Shown here: positions 61,147-64,000 of the stretch, piece by piece
Layout: each line of letters opens with the position of its first letter
Numbering within the stretch: position 1 is the first letter of the stretch
NCBI GenBank assembly: GCA_951804985.1
Contig: OX638132.1
Location: 13,187,529 to 13,251,528, forward strand
Direction of reading: 5' to 3'
Length of the DNA stretch: 64,000 nucleotides
Origin: Dryomyza anilis
Taxonomy: Eukaryota; Arthropoda; Insecta; Diptera; Dryomyzidae
Made by a program: the position numbers and the translations under genes
Notes under the pieces: generated by a model
What the model was told of the DNA's origin: nothing
The model's input: only the letters and a program-made list of their open reading frames with translations
Databases searched by the model: none

Positions 61147-62134
61147 ATTCATCTAACTTTTCCTTCAGGTAATCTATAACTAATCCTCTTTGATTAATTC
61201 CAAAAAGTATTTCACTAGTAGTAGCGGTAGCTCAGTGGCGTTGGACTGCGAGCCGAAAGGTCCCCGGTTCAAGCCTGGACTGGGGCTAATAACATCTTTT
61301 CATAGAAACATTTTTCTATACCGCGCTACCTCTTGTCAGTAAATGGCAAACCTACGAGAGTAAAACTATTGCCTATGAAAAAGCTCTCACCCGCCGTTCG
61401 GATTCGGCAATAAACTGTAGGTCCCACCACTTTGAGTACAAATATAACACGCACAGTGAGAGAGAGAGAGCTCGGCCGAAGTTCTACACAGGACTGTAGC
61501 TCCAAACTATTATTATTTCACTAGGAGTTACCCCTATACTACGATGAATCGTGTTATTCATGGCAAACTCTATGTCTGGCAATACCTTATCTAAAGTAGA
61601 GCAATTCCATGCGCTTGTCAACTTTGCTATCATTGAAGCTAAAGTTCTATTGACCCTCCCAACTTGGCCGTCAGCTTGAGGAGATCCAGTAGCGATTTTT
61701 ATGTGGCGAACGTAATTACATTCAAGGAATTGCTTGAAATCTTTTGAAGTAAATGCACTTCCTCCATCCGAGACTATTGCTTTAGGACGACTTCTTGCAT
61801 ATGAATGGAAATATGACCTCAAACTACTCAAAACCTCTTTTGTATCAGTCGATCTGACTGCATATAGTTTTATAAATTTTGAAAATGCATCCACTACTAA
61901 AAACACATACTTCTTATGTGCATTTTTCAACAAAACTGGACCGAAATGATCTATATGCACAGTTTCAAAAGGCACATTCCCTTTCGGAATATTATGAAGG
62001 TATCCTTCATGTTTTCCCGATTTTGGAGAAAAAGCTATACATTTAAGACAGTTGTAGATATGGTCTTTAATTTTATCCTTCATTTTAGCCATTTCATCAT
62101 TATTATTATTATTATTGATTTCGTGGTAATGCAC
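61147..62134 (-). pseudogene. Ty3/gypsy-type integrase fragment, interrupted by a SINE
   Basis: Minus-strand frame of about 200 codons at 61525-62134 with the features of a retroelement integrase. There is a zinc-binding-like C-L-K-C pair near the N-terminus, HIDHFGP with the first catalytic Asp, VVDAFSKF, and VSDGGSAFTS with the second Asp. After 35 residues the expected Glu is Gly (ADGQVGRVNRTL). Loss of this Glu would inactivate the enzyme. At 61524 the frame runs into a SINE; on the other side (61208 down to about 61147) homologous coding resumes in frame. A run of asparagine codons (ATT repeats on the plus strand) lies near 62105. No LTRs, reverse transcriptase or capsid genes are seen here. 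Confidence 0.85.
61219..61513 (+). mobile_element. tRNA-derived SINE, copy G, with 11-bp target duplication
   Basis: Flanked by TATTTCACTAG at 61208-61218 and 61514-61524, an exact 11-bp duplication. The head has a short deletion after CTCAGTGG that damages the A-box region. It is inserted in the integrase remnant within the DLST intron. Confidence 0.95.
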
Positions 62135-62159
62135 TGCGACCTGAATAGATCTTTTGTGC

Positions 62160-62586
62160 CCCGCTTGATACCATGACTGAAGCCATTCTCAGCTGTGGCA
62201 TCTCCCTATACTATTTATATGGGGTCCTGGTTTTAATAGTTCTATAGGATGTCCGTCAAGCTTATCTCAGTTAAAAACCTGATTATATGGTTAGGGTTCA
62301 TCTTTCTAATATCGTTTGGACTTGGTTGTCGATTCCCAAGTATTTGCATTCTTGTACGCATTAGCGCTGGACACGTTTCTAAAATGTGTTCTGGATCTTC
62401 ATCGTCTTCTAGACAGAATCTACATGTACTGTCCGTTTGTATACCCATCCTAGTCAAATGTTTAGCAAGCCGACAATGACCTGTAAGAAGTCCTGTTAGA
62501 ATTCTCAGGTTTTTCTTCGATAGTTTAACATATTCTTTAAATCTTCTTAAGTCATAGGACCCAATGAATTTCTTTGATTGACGCAT
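62160..62586 (-). pseudogene. Non-LTR retrotransposon 3' end
   Basis: A minus-strand frame (62242-62586) encodes about 114 residues of a retroelement C-terminus following an RNase H domain. LRILTGLLTGHCRLAKHL is followed by the Cys/His cluster CRFCLEDDEDPEHILETC, typical of Jockey/I/R1-type ORF2 ends. The stop is followed by about 80 bp of probable 3' UTR, without a clear poly(A) tail. The polymerase part is absent, so this is a fragment. It lies in the DLST intron beside the integrase remnant. Confidence 0.8.
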
Positions 62587-62589
62587 TTT

Positions 62590-63398
62590 AACCAGCCCTA
62601 ACCATAGTTCTTCTCTGGTGTTAAGTAGTTCTTCTCGTAATAACTTTTTTACAACACTATCACCGATTCCACAAATATAATTCTACTATACAAAGTGTCT
62701 GGAAAATGCCTAAAATTTGGATTTAATTAAACACTATAAATGATATGAAAAAAACTGACTGTGTAGTGGAAAGTATCATCTTCAAGTTAGATAGAACTGA
62801 TTGGAAATGTTTCTCTCTTTATAAATCAGTTTGAACGGACAAATAAACAATATGCTCAGTTTGGCCTGTTGCCAGAATTATACACAATAACAAAACTTAA
62901 AATTGTTCCAAAGTTTAAAAGAAATCATAAGAAACTGGTTCATCCGCTTAAAACAATTGCATAACATAAATTATATTAATTATATTTGCAATTTTTATGT
63001 ATTTTGAATTATATAATCTCAATTATAAATAAGTAAATGATACGATTTGTCTGCGCGGCCTCGAGCCATCGAGCAGCTGATACCAGTGACTGCTTTAGGC
63101 AAAGCGTGACGTCACCGCGAGTCAGCAGACCCAAAAGTTTGTTATTACCATGGAGCCGACTGACTGATTGCGTAAACAAATATTTGTTGATGAAACAAAT
63201 GGCAAAATGTTAAAATACTTTTGACAATTGGTATTGCTTATGTTTAACGCAGTCGCTTGATCGATTATTTCAAGCAATAGTTATTTATCTTAAATAAGAT
63301 ATCAGAAGGTTGATAACAACATTTACAACTTGTAGCAAAGTCTGCCGAGAAAGCATTTAATATATATACAATATTATTTTAACTTTTGTCTTAAAGTA
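62590..63398. other. DLST intron, no gene seen
   Basis: AT-rich except for a small GC-richer patch at about 63050-63180 (GCGCGGCCTCGAGCCATCGA, GTGACGTCACCGCGAG). TGACGTCA within it is a perfect CRE-type palindrome; whether it acts as a regulatory site is unknown. Confidence 0.45.
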
Positions 63399-63630
63399 AC
63401 CCCAGACACAATTTTTAGCAGGGTCGAGTATTTTTGAAACATTTTTTCGACATATTTCAAACAGACGAATGCGGAGTTTGTATCAAAAGCTGTCTGTTTT
63501 CTGCCCGTTCCATAAATATGGCATTAATCTGCCATTAAAATTCCATAAAAATTTACAACCTTCCCAATACTACCAATATACTCTTCCCAAAATATTCTAT
63601 TTATCTGTGCGTTTGCCGGGAAGACTCAAA
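63399..63630 (+). mobile_element. CAGACAAAATT-type MITE next to a DLST splice donor
   Basis: Same family as the 19.5-20.4 kb cluster (GAGTTTGTATCAAAAGCTGT, TCTGTTTTCTGCCCGTTCC, TCTGTGCGTTTGCCGG). It ends about 25 bp from the intron's 5' splice site at 63657. The far end of the element looks truncated. Confidence 0.75.
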
Positions 63631-63657
63631 AATGATAAAATTTATAAAAATACTTAC

Positions 63658-63802
63658 GTTGCCTTCAATGACCGCATTGACCACCGGCTGATCCTGCAGT
63701 GCATAGGCCGATGCCTTCGTGAAGATGGACATGAAGCCTATCTTGATGCCGTACTTCTTCTGGAAGGCCTCCAGGTTGGCCTTGCGGAACTCCATGGCGC
63801 CG
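63658..63802 (-). CDS. DLST: DLST internal exon
   Basis: 145 bp encoding the segment that follows [26 protein letters not shown], then [20 protein letters not shown] and NAVIEGN. This is the start of the E2 acyltransferase domain; the KASAYAL and QPVVNA words are conserved in DLST. The acceptor (CATTGTAG, AG at 63803-63804) joins in phase 2 to the previous exon and restores the serine codon. The donor (AAC then GTAAGT) at 63657 is a perfect consensus and leaves phase 0 for the next exon at 60091. The two exons are 3.6 kb apart because of transposon insertions. Confidence 0.96.
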
Positions 63803-63870
63803 CTACAATGCGTAACAAGCAGACATTTAAAAATTTCAATATACAAATTTTCAATATACAAAAATCCCAC

Positions 63871-64000
63871 CTCATGTCGATCTCGTTGAATGTGGTCAAC
63901 ATGGCGTTCGTGTTTTGTGCCTCCTTCAAACGCGACGCAATCTTTAGACGCATGCGGTTCATTTTGACGCGTTGTTCGGTGCGTGTGCCAGTGATTTCGC
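63871..64000 (-). CDS. DLST: DLST exon, partial at window edge
   Basis: The minus-strand reading enters at 64000 and encodes [20 protein letters not shown] followed by [20 protein letters not shown] and DM, ending with two bases of a serine codon. [17 protein letters not shown] is the conserved beginning of the acyltransferase domain, just after the linker that follows the lipoyl domain. The lipoyl domain and mitochondrial presequence must lie to the right, outside the window. The donor GTGGGA follows at 63870. The next intron is only 68 bp. Confidence 0.95.

Noticed and set aside
62249..62479. 76-codon plus-strand frame
   Set aside because: Shadow of the non-LTR retrotransposon frame on the minus strand, which carries the Cys/His cluster.

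Overview
The window is eukaryotic nuclear DNA, very AT-rich, with short GT-AG introns, a tRNA-derived SINE family, many Tc1/mariner-type inverted-repeat elements and one clear nuclear gene. The protein sequence and the transposon mix suggest a higher (calyptrate-like) fly; this is an inference, and the species cannot be named from the sequence. The only confident protein-coding gene is the 3' half of dihydrolipoamide succinyltransferase (DLST, the E2 core of 2-oxoglutarate dehydrogenase). It lies on the minus strand at the right edge, with four exons at 63871-64000 (continuing outside), 63658-63802, 59786-60091 and 59591-59725. All junctions follow GT-AG and keep frame.

From 1 to about 36 kb there is no supported gene. 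It is a mosaic of interspersed repeats: SINE copies, a Tc1-like DD34E transposon with two in-frame TGA codons (4713-6328), a 44-bp palindromic minisatellite, foldback and long-inverted-repeat elements (12.5-13.6, 17.9-18.6 and 31.7-32.5 kb), an element with an exact 8-bp duplication that itself holds a SINE (21347-22362), a TTCGTA-rich element (24.3-25.2 kb) and a family that carries internal hairpins. At 33.2-35.7 kb three different elements are nested inside one another.

From 36 to 53 kb the picture changes. A GC-richer island holds a TATA box, initiator, MTE-like and DPE motifs at their canonical spacings (start near 37206, plus strand). It is followed by an A-rich leader-like stretch ending in a good donor (37638), an intron-like region with transposons, an acceptor (42075) and a second leader-like block ending in a donor just after a Kozak-like ATG (42935). 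From there to about 53.34 kb the plus strand is strongly A-rich and contains a 16-bp tandem array. Together these suggest an unannotated plus-strand transcription unit, coding further away or noncoding; this is inference from sequence.

From 53 to 59 kb there are more repeats, including an 845-bp TA-flanked element nested in a 1.7-kb inverted-repeat element. The 3.6-kb DLST intron has collected a decayed DD41D (rosa-type) mariner, a Ty3/gypsy integrase remnant split by a SINE with an 11-bp target duplication, the 3' end of a non-LTR retrotransposon and a MITE next to a splice donor. The 3' splice site of this intron is itself tandemly duplicated, in frame.
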